DNA of 64,000 bases, taken from positions 62,001-126,000 of the forward strand of contig JADANN010000399.1 of assembly GCA_018806985.1 (NCBI GenBank), written 5' to 3'. The notes beneath the pieces are model-generated. The model ran no database searches and was not told where the DNA came from. It saw only the letters and a list, made by a program, of their open reading frames with translations. Of the stretch, positions 1-12,900 are shown in pieces (positions within the stretch are counted from its first letter, which is position 1; each line of letters begins with the position of its first letter). Position numbers and translations under genes: made by a program. Source of the DNA: Angiostrongylus vasorum (lineage: Eukaryota > Nematoda > Chromadorea > Rhabditida > Metastrongylidae).

Positions 1-1734
1 ACCTTTATCTCGGCGATATGTCGACTAGATAGCAATGAGCCAGATCTCAGACAGAGCCGGACGAGAGTCGACAGACTTTGTTGCCCACATAGTCCTTTGA
101 TCACTACAAATCTCCATAGAATTTTTAAGCCATTAGCACTTGTATGCACTGATGTCATGTGAAAAGAGAGCAAGAAGGAGAATAAAATCTCCCTTAACCA
201 TACGTATTTCATGTGTTTAGACAAGAAGCTGTTTGAAGAAAAGGGGGGTTTTTTTGGAGTGTCAGCATCATATTTCGGAGCTCCGTTTTTCTCATTTATC
301 CTATCCTATCTATTGTCCGCTGATATTCGAGACTAGTTTTCTAAAACAATATTTGTTCAGCTAACGAGGAAAGCAGTAAATTTCATCGTTCAGTAAGAGT
401 TCGTTATAGACGATGTGTGAACGTTCTTTTTTGCACAGTTTTCGCCTTATGTTTAGATTTGCTCCATTACTATCCAAAATGTAGGAAGTCATTTTTTGTT
501 GGGTTCTCTTTTTCTCTGTGCTGGGTCTTCTAGTGTTCGTTTTCTTCTCGAACAACTAGGGACAAGGACGGGCGTTTAATTTGCCACTGTTCGTTGACGA
601 CTGCGTTTGCTATGAAAATGTCTCTCACCTGAGAGTCAATGTTATATCAGTTTTTTGTGTGTAATGGTAAAAAGAACTACACTGAGCTATCCTAGTTATT
701 GATTTGAAAATCTATGTTATACTAGTCAGAAGAGTTTGTAACCCAATTTTTTTTTATTAACTATGGGATTGTTTTCTGTTTTGATTTACAACCTTCTCTC
801 TATACTTTGATTAAATAGCAGCCATTAGTATGGGACACGGTTCTTCGGTTAATTAATTAATATACAGAAACATAAGCTCTGTGAAAACCTAAGTGCTTTG
901 TGAACAATGTGTTTCTTTAGGCTCTTGCACCTCAATGCTTGAGCGATCGGAGGGTTAAGAATTCAATTAGCAGTTTCTAGTTACTTCGTTTATTTCGACC
1001 GTTACTTGTTAATGAGCCGACTCTGTGTAGTGAGGTTCTGTTGAGCGAGGTCGTGATCTTGATTGGCTTTTGTTCTTCTCGTCAGTTAATTGTTGAACAG
1101 TGCGTGATTTGCGTCCATCACGCGATCGTCGAACCCTACGACGTCCCTTAGCGATCTAGACGGACGTGCAGAGCCATTGGGTATGCCAACACTGACGAAT
1201 TCGACAATCCGTCGTTTAGCCTGAATGCAATCGCCTCCACGCTTTTCATATTCGGTTGATTCCCACTGGTCTATGCAGAGTGGTCTTTCTTTCACTGTAA
1301 AAAGGGTTCCTTCATCCTACAGACGCGTAGAAATCTTTATTGGCCGTTTTTTTAAGCCGTTCTAGAAATCACCTTTTGTTTGCTAACGAAGAGTTTCCTT
1401 AAATAGATTGTTCAGTCCTAAATCCCTCTACCTATCTGCACTTCTCTTCTTGTTTGCGTATTTCTTGTTGAGAAATGTTCTGAATGGTACGAGGTTTTTT
1501 TCAAAGATACGTCGTGATGATGGGCAATTTTATACGGTACACACATTATAAAACACAATGTTCATCGCTCATCTAATTATGCAGCTTCGTCGTCTTTTTC
1601 TGGATCCGCTCCATCTAAGACATCTTAACAATTAATCTGCTGGGAGTTGAAACATCTTTTCGTTCGGACTTTTGTGCTTTTATTGCAAATTGTTTTAGAA
1701 AACGACATAACCGTCGTCTATCATTCCCTTTAAA
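1..1734. other. AT-rich non-coding stretch
   Basis: No exon with a recognisable protein and flanking splice sites was found on either strand. The open frames here are short and do not read like known proteins. It may be intergenic or an intron of a gene outside the window. Confidence 0.4.
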
Positions 1735-2003
1735 AGGATAAAGTCGGCGTCGATCAATTCCTTAGGGTTGCACCATGCATTTGACTTCGTTAAACATCGA
1801 TGAAGGCGATTGAATGCATATATGGCCTTTACAATGACTCGCGGTGGCCTACCGCTGTATCTAGCCAGTGCTGCTATCCTCCTATACAGCTCTGATACCA
1901 ATTTGCCTAGCCCGGAGGGATGGAACGCTTGGTGGGCCATGGGCGCGGGGATCGGTTCCACGTGTGTGTGGCAGGGCGCGTACGACTACTGCGCCACACG
2001 CGC
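1735..2003 (-). repeat. SINE-C copy (tRNA-derived, TTTATCC-tailed family)
   Basis: Read on the minus strand, it starts with a tRNA-like head containing a GTGTGGCGCAGT A-box-like motif. Next come the family's shared 'ATGGCCCACCAAG' and 'GGTACCAGA'-type blocks (here diverged), and it ends near an AAGGATAAA remnant of the tail. Other copies lie at about 16.9, 25.8, 38.5, 42.8, 44.4, 50.4, 59.8, 62.0 and 62.6 kb. Element boundaries are by eye. Confidence 0.75.
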
Positions 2004-3427
2004 CCTTATTATTTCCTATATCCCCAGTTTCTTATTGTATGTGCCAAATTCGTATCGTATATCCGTGACTTTTGCTAGGGAGACGGATATGATTTCGGTA
2101 GTGATTTTACGAGCTACCACTGAATGAGTCACCACTACGGAGAAGTTCGCTATCAATTCATGACCGCGAAAAGTACGGAGAAACGTTGTTGGCTCGGTTG
2201 GAAGCATCCAACGTCATGGTGTTTTCTTACTTCCCCAAGTTTTTCAGTGCTTCTAAATTGAATGAGTCACCTTTATTTCTAAACTTTGGTCGTTCCTTGG
2301 ACTTGTCCATGGATTAGTTTTTTGAACCCTCAGTAGGATAATGAATATGGTGATTTATTATACATAGAGATAGAGTGAGTGCGACTTTCATTTCTTCTGC
2401 GTACTCTTAAGTTTATAAATTATCCAAGGATGATTTCGCAGATTATTGATGACTCGATTAGGATTTCATTCAGAGAATGCTTTTTAAGACTGATGGTTGC
2501 ATTTTTTCTTGAAGCCAAACGGGTTAACGTTTAATGAATTCATCCATCGCTGTGAACGGCGTAAATACCTTAATGTCGTTCTCTTCTGGGTTAGATGGCT
2601 AACAACCTTCAGCGATAACAAATGTCGCTTTGCTAATGTTTATGGGCGTCGATTCGGATGCATATCCCGTGCGATAGAAGTTTTCAGGAATAAATAACGT
2701 ACAATTATTAAAAAAGCTAGATGCTAAGGGTTTGATACGTTGTTCTTTTGAAATTACAGGCGCAAATCGCCTCTATCATCTATAAAATCATCGAACGAAT
2801 GCAATGAACATCGGTAAAGTTTCTACTCGTCTATTCGCCCCTACTGCGCACCATTGGTGACCGGCAGACTTGCTTTCTTGAGTGACACCAACATCATCAT
2901 AGTTTTACGTGGTAACTTAACGGGCTTTCTTGCATGGGGATAATAGGGGTCAATTTGTTGGAATGGAGTCCGCACCCAACACTCTGTCCACATTGGGGTG
3001 ATTCCAGACTTTTGGCCATATGGTAGGTGACCATCTAGACACGCAAGCTCATATGCACGCACATATGAACGAAGTGCGATTACGCGTATAGAAAGCCTAT
3101 ATTACGCAGCAGATATGGGATCTACCCTCAGAATCCACTTGCTTCCTAAGGCAAATAAATTGTCGCTTTTAGTCTGTGTTTCACCCTATGCCACCTGGAA
3201 GCGCGCTGCATAACCTGAGATCTAACCATCTCGAGAGTTCTTTCGTGAAGACAATACGTGGGTTGAGGCAGATATAGGCATATAGGGATTTCTGTAACTG
3301 AGAAGAAATTAACTTCTTGAATCTAGGGGTTTAGATTTCACATTTTTACTGGTCTCCTGATACTATCACTTTCTCGTTTCTTAAAAAGCAGCTGTATCTC
3401 AGATTCTTTTCAAACAATCTTACCTAC
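2004..3427. other. non-coding stretch, nothing recognised
   Basis: No supported gene. A short minus-strand frame at 2841-3062 has no recognisable domain. Confidence 0.35.
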
Positions 3428-3810
3428 TTGATACTTGAATGGCCCGTCCTCACTGGTTGTGCGGGCCCCAGCATAATCTCCATTTTTTCTGAGATTTGCT
3501 GGTTAAGCCATTATGGTTCCCTGAAGTCCCGAGGTCAGCCTGGCCAAAGACAGCTCCAGGTCTTCACCACCACAGGCAGTCGCAGCCCTTGTGGATCAGA
3601 GGGAGATTCGCCATCATGCGACTTTGATACCAGAACGGCGGTGGATCCTGGTATTGGTTTATTTTTAGCTAGGCTCCCTGATAGAAACGCCAGACTCCTT
3701 CTCACCTTGTGAGACCCTGCCAGGGGAAGAATCCCCCCCCGCTGTACATCGCAGTCCCACACCCAGGAACACCTCCCAACGACGATGAGGCGGTAAACCG
3801 CTGGGAGGTT
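3428..3810 (-). repeat. SINE-B copy, RTE-tailed
   Basis: This is a repeat of about 380 bp. In plus-strand reading it runs from a 'TACTTGATACTTGAATGG' edge to a 'GATGAGGCGGTAAACCG' edge. The element's own 3' end is the TACTTGATACTTG edge, so it lies on the minus strand. Copies also occur at about 32.9, 39.8 and 54.9 kb (minus) and 45.6 kb (plus). The roughly 110 bp at its 3' end resembles the 3' end of the RTE LINE at 35.2 kb. Confidence 0.8.
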
Positions 3811-4904
3811 TTGTTTTTGAAAGATTTGAAAGAAATCTTTCAAACAATCATCTTGGCTAATTTTCGATTGCGAAGTTATTGTCGGTACCTTAGTTCGCTG
3901 TTTTTGGTACATTTTCCTTTTCTCCATATCTAGGATATTTACGAATACTTTGTGCTTTTTGATATCTTGTTCCACTTTTCTTCCCCGCCAGATCTCGAGT
4001 ACCTTCAAAGTACAATTTATAGAACACTTGTCACCAACATTCGGCTTGTGTTATTCACGTCCTTTGTCTTCTTGTCCCACTTATTTATCAAAAATCATTT
4101 CTATGATAAGTGGATTTGTTTCCGTATTTGATTAATGAAGCGGAAACGTTAGAGTTTTCGCCATCTGTGCCCAAGAACACAGATGGCCACAGTCATCGAG
4201 TCGGCCCACTTTGACCCGATCATTATCAAGCTGTGATAGCCGGAGAACGGTTAAGATCTTATCTTCTGGTAGACAAGGTGCGAAAAAAGTGGAGTACACA
4301 AGGCTAATGTTATGGTTCTTATCTCCAATAAATTGCGACGTACTTCTGAACTTGTTACTCTTAAAAAGCATTTATACACTACCCTATCTTCACATTTTTT
4401 TTTCGTCCATTTGCCTGAATAATTTTATGGCTTTTACAATGAACTGAATCAGCCATCTCGGCACATTTCCTATTCAAGGGGTAAGTTGCTGATTTGGTAT
4501 GATTTTTTTCTGGGGTGCCGAGAAGTCCGTGCCATTGCGTTCCTGGTCCGCCACTGGCGCTCGCCGCCTCATGAGCATTGGAAGGAGGCTTTCCACCTTG
4601 CGATTCCGATTCTTCCAAAGCGACAGCTGTCCCTTTCTCTAGGTTTACTCTTAGTTCGGATTCCAAATTGAAATATCGAACTTCTTAATTCAAGTGGTCA
4701 TTCTGGGTGATAGCCTCTGTTTATATGCAGTATAACTGTACCCCCTAAATACATCCTATACCCAGGTGAGACAGTAAACCACAGCTTTTTTCCCTTCGTT
4801 TATTCTTCATAGCAATTCCAGCTTGACTATGCAATGACTTAACTTTTTATTTACTGCCTCTTTTTTTTTCTCATTTGGGTGCTACGTGAAAATGCAACCA
4901 CAAG
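3811..4904. other. non-coding stretch, nothing recognised
   Basis: No exon-like reading frame with splice sites and no copy of the main repeat families was seen. Confidence 0.35.
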
Positions 4905-5003
4905 GATGCTGAGATTTGAGCAAAACAGGTGGACTTCGAACCTGCGATTACCCTACACGTGGGCTCACCTGCTGTCCACCACATCAAGCGAGGGCCCTTG
5001 CTT
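4905..5003 (-). repeat. tRNA-like SINE-E head, minus strand
   Basis: Read on the minus strand, it has a tRNA-like A-box region (GGTGGACAGCAGGTGAG) and a B-box-like GCAGGTTCGAAGTCC, followed by a tail resembling the SINE-E core. It is degenerate and not a convincing functional tRNA. Confidence 0.55.
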
Positions 5004-5084
5004 TCCTTTTCTTTCAATAATATTTTTACAAAAAGAGTGAAAAAAAGTAAAAAAAAACCGCTGACTTTTTAGTAAGAATATGTC

Positions 5085-5225
5085 TGAGAGGAAAGCAAAG
5101 GAAGGGCCTGGATTGATATGGTCGATAACATATGAGCCATCGGCAGAAGGTAATCGCAGGTTCGAAGCCCAACTAAGGCTTCGAGTTTTACTGATATCTC
5201 ATCCTTATGGTTGCATCTCACTTTG
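5085..5225 (+). repeat. tRNA-like SINE-E copy
   Basis: A B-box-like GCAGGTTCGAAGCCC is followed by 'GAGTTTTACTGATATCTCATCC', a diverged form of the GTTTTGCAAATATCTCAGC core shared by SINE-E copies. No tRNA fold with a clear anticodon was resolved. Confidence 0.5.
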
Positions 5226-5439
5226 CAGTGTGAGAAATTTTACGTGCTTTCCTCCACGATATGTTGCCACTCACTAGTAGTTCCATTCAACTCAAACAGA
5301 GGAACCGTCGAAGTATTTACTCAAAATCCTTTACTGTATTTCGAAGAGGATCTCTTCAAACAGGCAATGGCATCTGTAAAAAATATCTAGACGGGCGGAC
5401 TTTTCGCTAAACTAGGCTGTTTAGCTGCTTATACCTTCA

Positions 5440-5600
5440 TTTCCCATGACATCAGTCGTAGACGTCAGGTGGCAGCCCGCCAAGGGTTGCCAGAGGTTGG
5501 GCGGGACGGCGGCAGGGGGCGCGGCGGAAGACCGGGTCGTGACCACCGTTGTCACTCTCCTCTTGTTTGTTGCTGCCATCCTTCCAAGAGGCAACGGTTT
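5440..5600. other. GC-rich island in AT-rich surroundings
   Basis: A roughly 120-150 bp block is markedly G+C-rich (runs such as GGGCGGGACGGCGGCAGG). It is open in a plus frame (5446-5895) and in a minus frame (5421-5639, Ala/Pro-rich). No domain is recognisable in either frame. It could be an exon, a CpG-rich promoter or a diverged repeat. Confidence 0.35.
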
Positions 5601-8600
5601 TTTTGTGTCGTTTCTTCGAATAGTCGTGCCGTATGTCATTTGTAAGACTATCTCAGCGTCCTTTAAGATTTTCGGAATGAATCTAGGGTTTAACTCTGTT
5701 CATCCATTATGTTGTTTCTTGATTTTTTTTCCCACATATGCCGATAATTTCACTTCTTTCATTTTCTCGCTATACTTTTCCGTTGAAGAATTACATTTCT
5801 TGGCTTTAATAGGATTATTCCTTCAAGTATTACTCATTGATTGGTTTCAAAGAGATACAAATGAATTCCGATTCGGGCTATCTCCGAATCAATAACTTGT
5901 TTTTTTCCGTATCATGTTACAATGCACTATGTTCATAGTGACTGTTTGCTCTGGCGCAGCGGCAGTGATAATTAGGCCATATATTCTTCAATTATTGGCA
6001 GTAGCTTAATATTCACGTAGTGGATGTGAAGGAGAACTCTGAACATTTGGTGATATGGTGGAAAATTGCTATTGGAATGGCGAAGTATGGTCGAAATTGT
6101 TTTCTAGTAAGCGCTGAATAGTTGAACAATGGAGGCAAACGTGGCAGTCATTGACATGGCGAGTTGGCCGACTAGATGTGGTAGCCATTTAATATTGGAA
6201 AACATGGGTATTAAAATGAATCCATCTTAATCAGATGTCGAAGTCGAACCGAAGCATCTCACCACGTATGAATGCTAAAAAAATAGCCTCGAATGTTGTC
6301 AGTTCGTATTGAAGGCTATGGAGGTATTGTGAGCTTTTTGCACCCAATATCCTACCATCCATAAATCATCCGGGGCTGATTTCGTCATTGAGCACATCTG
6401 GTCAGAGATGGTTAGAAAAAGTCAACTCCTTCTCAGTCTTCCTTTAAAAGCTGTGCTTTTGCTAAGAATCGAGGTGCTATCTATCATGAATGATGCTCTG
6501 CTGTCATTCTATTCAATGGGTACAATCTCTACAGCGAAACAAATGTGCTCAATTTTATTAGCAGTGGTTTTTTTTCCTCCATTGTGGTCATTTGTAATGT
6601 TTGTTTTTTCTAGCTCCTGGCTACGTTTATGTGTAATGGTCAGTTGTTCGAACTCATAGATTGCGTAAATCCACTAGAAGGTTTTCATTAAGTTTGGGAG
6701 AGGGCATTTGTGCTGATCTGTTACGATTTGTCTCTATTTCTAATGTTGTGCAAAATCTTAGCTAGCTAATCGTTCAATAATAGAATTCCCAGGGCTAAAG
6801 TGAGGAGTGTTTGCTGGAAACAGTTGCTTTTCTGGTGAGACGAAAGATTACCGTGGGTTCACTCGAAGTGACTGATCGCTCATTGTGTTGTTCAGAAGAT
6901 TCCTCTCTGCCTTATCTACCACGTCGAAGAATACAATGAGGAAGTCTTATCTCTTCTCCAGATCTTTTAGGAACTAACAGTGGAACAGAAGTATTTTTAA
7001 AATTTTCTCCTAGTCGCCATTTTTTTTGCCTACATTCTGCCATTATCGTCCCTTTCCTTCTTTCGAGTTATAAAGGAGAAAATGGGGGCATTGTATTGTT
7101 TTGAAGAGGAAATTTTACGAAATATGAATCCATATGGGAGAACAAACTGGGCTATTTCCGTCATATATTTATCCTCCATGAACTTGCCTTTTTTCTCCTC
7201 TTGTCAGAAGATTCCAACAGTATTGGTTTTTCTATTCAATATCTTCCTTAATAGTGTTCTACGCTTTACTACTTCACAGCTATACCGCCATCATTGCTAT
7301 ACAATGATCGCTTGTCTAGTTGTCGTAAAAATTGCTTTGAAGTGAACCGCTCAGATGTTAGAACCAATTGTCGCCTGAGCCAAATATACATTTGTACGTT
7401 CGTAGCGCTAGTGCTAAGTGATTGCTCTAAGCCTATTTTTAATGCTACATCACGGCCGTTGCCTTAATACCATAACTTTTAAACTTATCCATCGACCAAT
7501 AACAATTGAGATTGACCTGTGGTTTTTATTCATTTATGATGGAAACGTTTTGTCCATACCTGTTTGACTTTTTATTTCGAAAGGTCACTCAGTGCTATCA
7601 ACCAAGGTTCGTTTCTGTTACAGAACAAAGCCGCTTCACAAAAGTAGACGTTCTTTTACGGTTTTGCTCGTTATTAATGGATCTTCTTTAACAAACGTCA
7701 AGCAAAAGTGCAAACTCGAGCGCTGTGATTTATGTAATTGTTAGCTGAGCTATTTTTTTGGCGCCAAAAAGACTTACGAAGACTTTGTGCAAAAATTGCA
7801 GCCTGACGGTAAGACGTAAAAAACTGGCTAAAAGGCAAGAAAAATCGATTTTCGCGTTTTCTAGAAGCAACGAAGACATGGAAACGTAGTTGGAAGTTTA
7901 ACTGAATGTGGAAAGTCATTGTTTGAGAATTCATTCAGTGCTTCTGATAAAACATTATTGTACAGTTGCGATAGTTCCACCCACAGTTCATCTGGGATCC
8001 GCTTTTATTGGGTGATCGCATGAAGAATGTTGCGGTGTTATCATTCCTCAGATGGTCGTTTCGTTCTACGGTGTTTGTCTTCGGCATTCGTTAGAATGGA
8101 GAAGCTCGTTGCTGGTCATCTTCGATATTTCTTTGCTAATGTGATTAGGGAGGACAAGATCGCTAGTCACGTAGGCTTCTTTTTTCTGTCGTCGAACAAG
8201 TTATACTAGGCATAAGTTGAGTGTATTCGTTAAAAATCGTTGCCATAATACTACCAAGATTTTGTGTAACAAAATTGTTAGATCATATCATTTTGACAGT
8301 TTGAGGATTCTGAACCTTACGATTTCAGACACTGGTTTTTTTCCTTATGGGTAACCTTTAGTTTGCGTGACATTTCATTTTAATCTTCCGTTTAATGTAG
8401 GGAGTATGATTCGCCAGAAGATTGCCTTCATTCATTAGTTTCTGCTATGTACTTGAAATTTAAAAGGTTGTTGTTTTTAAAAATTCCCACTGAAATTAAC
8501 TCTAGGACTTCCACCGACCTAACAGATCCTGTATTCCTTTCCAACATTTTTTCGTTAAAAAAATAGACTCACTGAGAAACGATCCCGTGAACGACTTCAT

Positions 8601-8764
8601 TGCTTATTTGCTGAAAAGCACCAGCAGTATGTCAGATACCAAGCATGATGTTTAGGTACCGATTCTGTTCTATTCTTAGGATCAACAACAATGCGGCATC
8701 TGATTCAGATAAGTGTTATGAGGCACCGTGGTGGCAGTGTTAGGGTAAAAAAAACAAGCTGAGA
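5601..8764. other. AT-rich non-coding stretch
   Basis: Several short open frames occur, but none has recognisable domains or convincing splice sites. Nothing else was identified. Confidence 0.35.
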
Positions 8765-8925
8765 GAAATGCAAGTGGAGGGCCTCAATGGCGCGGTGGGT
8801 AACACGTGAGCCCCCCAGAAAGGGTAGCCGCGGGTTCAGATCTTGTCTGGGGGTTCTTAGTTTTGCAAATAGCTCACCATCATTGTGGTAGTATTGTGAG
8901 GGTTGAACCATCAATGAATATTTGC
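8765..8925 (+). repeat. SINE-E copy with tRNA-like head
   Basis: A tRNA-like head (A-box-like TGGCGCGGTGGGTAAC, B-box-like GGGTTCAGATC) is followed by the family core 'TTTTGCAAATAGCTCACC' and 'ATCATTGTGGTAGTATTG'. Confidence 0.7.
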
Positions 8926-11900
8926 GGCACGTGGTCGATCTAACTCGTGGCAGGCGTTCTTTTTCCTAGTAATGTTAACAGATGTCACCATTGTCCTCAT
9001 GGAAGAGAAAGCGATCAAAGCGGGCAAGGTCAACTATATTAAGGGCTGGTGATCAGTATTATGTAGCTCTCGATCAAACACGAATTTTTGTCTAATTATT
9101 TGTCCTTTGTTTAGGAAATCAACAGCTAAAGTTCCTTGCTTTGGTTCTTCGATTACTTCAAGGAACGATCTGGTAAACATGATATTTCTCACATTAAGAT
9201 CTCTCCACCATTCTCATAAACACTGTACGAACTGGTTCTCATTGGTAGTGATAACATTCTTCTGGGTAATGCTTCGACATCATAACGTAGCACTTTCCCA
9301 TCTAAAATACAACTCGGATTCATTTTTTCATGCGGCTGTGAAGCGATTACGATAGTTCATGTCCTCGTTTCCATCATATTACATATTTAAACGATACCCT
9401 ATGTTCTCAGTATAAGAAGGGTCTGATTATGTGTTAGTAGACGGTTAATTCGACGGCGGACCATTTCAATGTTGTCGGATGCGCACGTGTGTGTATGTGT
9501 GTGTGGCGTCGGATGATGGCCCATCGTAGTCCGAGCTGCCCCACTTATCCCCTGTATCCGTACGGTGTTTTTGGCGCTTATGATTGTTGAGTGTTCTCTG
9601 TCTCATATGCCATAGAGATCTTTGTGTTCATAAGAATGGCTTCACTTTTCTCGATATAATTCTTTAGATTGGACTATTTGAATGCCGTTCTTTCGTTTCT
9701 AGAGCTGCCTTTCCGTTTAAATAGCATTGGCATGAGTTTTATGAGTAAAATGTGGAGCGAAAATGATCGCAGACGACTATGTTTTGGATGGAGACTTGAA
9801 TTTTTAGAATTTTATTTTAAGCTTAATTAAGCACATATTATGTTTACTACACAGCTGTTTCATTACATTCTACTTGCCGTTCCATACCTATGGGATCTTC
9901 AAGGTGTTTCTCCCACCGCATTAAAGTGTCCGCTGAAATTCTGAGTAGTTTTCTGGTTGGAAGACTACCCGCAACGTTTGAGAGAATCTCCGAATAAAGC
10001 TGATGAGATTGTCGGATTAATTGATGCTATTTGTGAGGAGAAGATTGCTGTGAATAGATGCATGTATGTGATTATTAATTGACGAATGCGCATAATGGGT
10101 AGTTAGAGGGGGCATAGTAGCAGAAATTTACGACTTCGTTCCCTGATGGATGTCCGTTCTTTCACCTCTTTCCGATCGTTTATATCTTTATCTCTTCCTT
10201 ACTTTTCTTGCATATTTTCTGTTGCCGTACAGCACCACTTTTACTCTCTCTGTCTTTTATGCGGTTTTTCTCTCCGCCTCATCGTCTATTTTCCTGTTCC
10301 TTCCGCTTACTCTCACACGTATAGGACCACAACACAACTCTCAATGGTCCCACTTGTCGATGAGGATCTATTTGTCATGTGGATAAGTGCACCCTATTTT
10401 CCGTCATTAGCAGTTCATTAATTCAATGAATTCTTGTTACTGCTTCCTAAAACGATATTGCCAAAAGCAGTGAATATTAAGTAGTTTTATAGATGTAACT
10501 GAGATATTTGATGAGGATCGACAACTCTGAAATTACTCCATTATTTTTGAAAAAAATCGGCTACGTTCCCGTTTTCTTTGGGAGTTCCAATCTAAATGTT
10601 GGTCGGCGAGCAATAATTTCTTTTGTTGTAGGCCATATGTTGTTGACGGAGGCCAGTTTGTTTCCTGTAAATCGGAAACTCGGCCAGCAAAACATGAGTG
10701 TTTTTTTCTTATGGTGAATTACCACTTTTCTTATCGGTGAAAGAAATATTGATTCTATACAGTAGTGTGAGACGTATAAGTACAGATGTTTATACTGCCA
10801 GCTTTCTTCAGCGTACGATGGTGTTCTAGAGATTTCTTTGCTGCTCGTATCAAACCCCTTGCGAAATTTTCGAAGAAAAATATCTCAGATTAAGACGACA
10901 TGAAGCTCTTGGAGTGCTTGAATACACATTCCTGCAGTACTTTAGTACTCTTTCGCGTTACTATGTGTTTCATCCCCAAAACTCAATATTTTGGCCGGCG
11001 TGGATGAATTTCTTCATTGTACGGACATCATCTACATTTCAGTGCTTTCTCAGCGATTTTTCATTCATTCCGCTTCTTTGTCATATCTCCTCTCCTCCAT
11101 CCTTCTCCCACTTCTAACATCCGTACCTTTTGTATTTAATGTGATAGCAATATCATGATGCTTCCTGCTGCGCCGTCGTCCCTCTTTCAACCTATTTTGA
11201 GAATCTCGTAAGGAATCATGCTCATCGTATCCTTTCCCAACGTGATGTTATGCTTGTCAAATCAGTGTTACATCTAGGGTCTTAGAGTCGGAAGTGCTCC
11301 ATTGTTGAAGTGGAATCCCCCACCGACCATTGTGTGAAGCTTGCTAATGACCATTGGGTGCATTAAGACTGGGTCCAATTGCTTTGTCTTTGGTCAACGA
11401 CATTTCTTCAGAATTTTAACTTTCATGGATTCGCTTTTTCCAATCTCTACTATTCCATGCCATGTAGAGCCAAGCGAAACACTCGTTCTGCAGATTTTAT
11501 GGGGGGCAACGCAAAGATTCTAGTTTCTTTGTATTGTTGGCTTCTGATGTCCGATGTTTTTGCTTCCTCATCTTCTTTGATCAGAACGCTACGTTTTTTT
11601 TTAAAGGCGGTTAAATGCTCATTTATCTTATTAAGTAAGGGTCTGCCAGAAGAACTCAGAAACGTGCGATGATTTAAAACTTGTGAGGTGCTATGACCCG
11701 TACGCATTGATGACCTCTTACGTGACGTACAGGCTGGGCGTATTGTAATGGTTGCGAATAAATGTGCATTACTGAGGATCGATCAATAACAAACACATTA
11801 TGTGCAAGTAGTGATTTGTAATAACGTTTATCCCCTTGTCCACTGATTAAGTGGTTGGAACGAAATTTCTCGTTTGTTCGATTACATTAAATAACTTCAG

Positions 11901-12892
11901 TATTGGAGTAAGATTTGTGCTAAATTTCAGTTCGTTTCTTTAATCGTTCGTCGTCGAGTCGTTTCGGACACTCTGCACGAATTCGGCGTGGTCGTTCAGT
12001 TGATACGCCGTTTAGCAGAGTGACACCGCTTCGAGCTACCGTCGGATCTGGTCCTCTTTTTTTCTGATATTTATCATCTTTTTTTTTCTTGGTAAAAGTG
12101 CTTCTTCGTCTTTAATCGAATCCATTACTTTTGAATTAACAATTTTCCGGCTATCCATTTATAGAAAAAAGGGCGTCCTCGTATGGAATCCTATTCATTA
12201 CTTTGTTGACGCGACTAATAGAAGTGCCTTTATCATTGCCTATTTGAACGAAGACAAACGTGTAGCGCAGATTTTATCTTCATATTCGTCTTTCGATTCC
12301 TTTATTGGGATTCTCATTCATTTTAACTTACTAGGAATGATTAGTCTTGAAGTTGTGATTGAACTGACATGATAGCCGTATAGTAAACGGGTGTAGATGT
12401 TGTCCTCATGAAGATTTTCAGCCAACTCCAAATATCCCTTAGCTTTCAAAGATCTTTTTTTTCTCCTTTTTTTCCAGTTTTCAAAGAAAGATTTGGTAAA
12501 AAATCGCGCCAATATAGGAGATCAACCTTCTTTTCATTACGTATTTGAGGGCAACCCTTTTCTGTTAGGTGAAGACACATCAATAAGCTATTCGTTAACA
12601 AGTATTCTATACTATCCTATTTTTTATAGCAAGAAAGAAATCGCCGTTGGACTCGTATAGACGAGCCAATTCGTCCCAACTGCTACTTCTGGTAATTTTT
12701 TGACATGCAGAGCTGAGCTTTTCTTGGAAACACTCATCCAATATTTATGGTGGGGGGATCGTCGGTTTAGTAAGAAAGGAAATATAGAAGTCTTTGCGAA
12801 AAAATAATGAATTGAAATCAATGTGTCCCATTGTGATTATCTTATTTACTGATATATGTTGGCTGTCACTCACAGATCGCGTCGTTTTTCAG
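8926..12892. other. upstream region of the formin gene
   Basis: No coding exon could be supported. A relatively G+C-rich patch at about 11,960-12,050 is a possible untranslated first exon or promoter, but nothing in it is diagnostic. A TG/GT run lies at about 9,485-9,507. Confidence 0.35.
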
Positions 12893-12900
12893 GAACAATG
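12885..12900 (+). promoter_or_regulatory. acceptor five bases before the formin start codon, possible SL trans-splice site
   Basis: GTTTTTCAG is followed by GAACA and the ATG at 12898. This matches the nematode acceptor consensus and the short leader typical of SL1-trans-spliced messages. It could equally be an ordinary acceptor for an unseen 5' exon. Confidence 0.5.

Noticed and set aside
1695..2068. Open frames on both strands around 1.7-2.1 kb
   Set aside because: They are translations of a SINE-C copy; the same peptides appear at 38.5, 42.8 and 50.4 kb.
3535..4008. 157-codon minus-strand frame
   Set aside because: About half of it is a SINE-B copy. The same peptide pieces (SDPQGLRLPVV) recur in all SINE-B copies.
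4925..5000. Possible tRNA gene
   Set aside because: Head-like A and B boxes are present, but no full cloverleaf with an anticodon could be drawn, and the sequence runs into SINE-E tail material.
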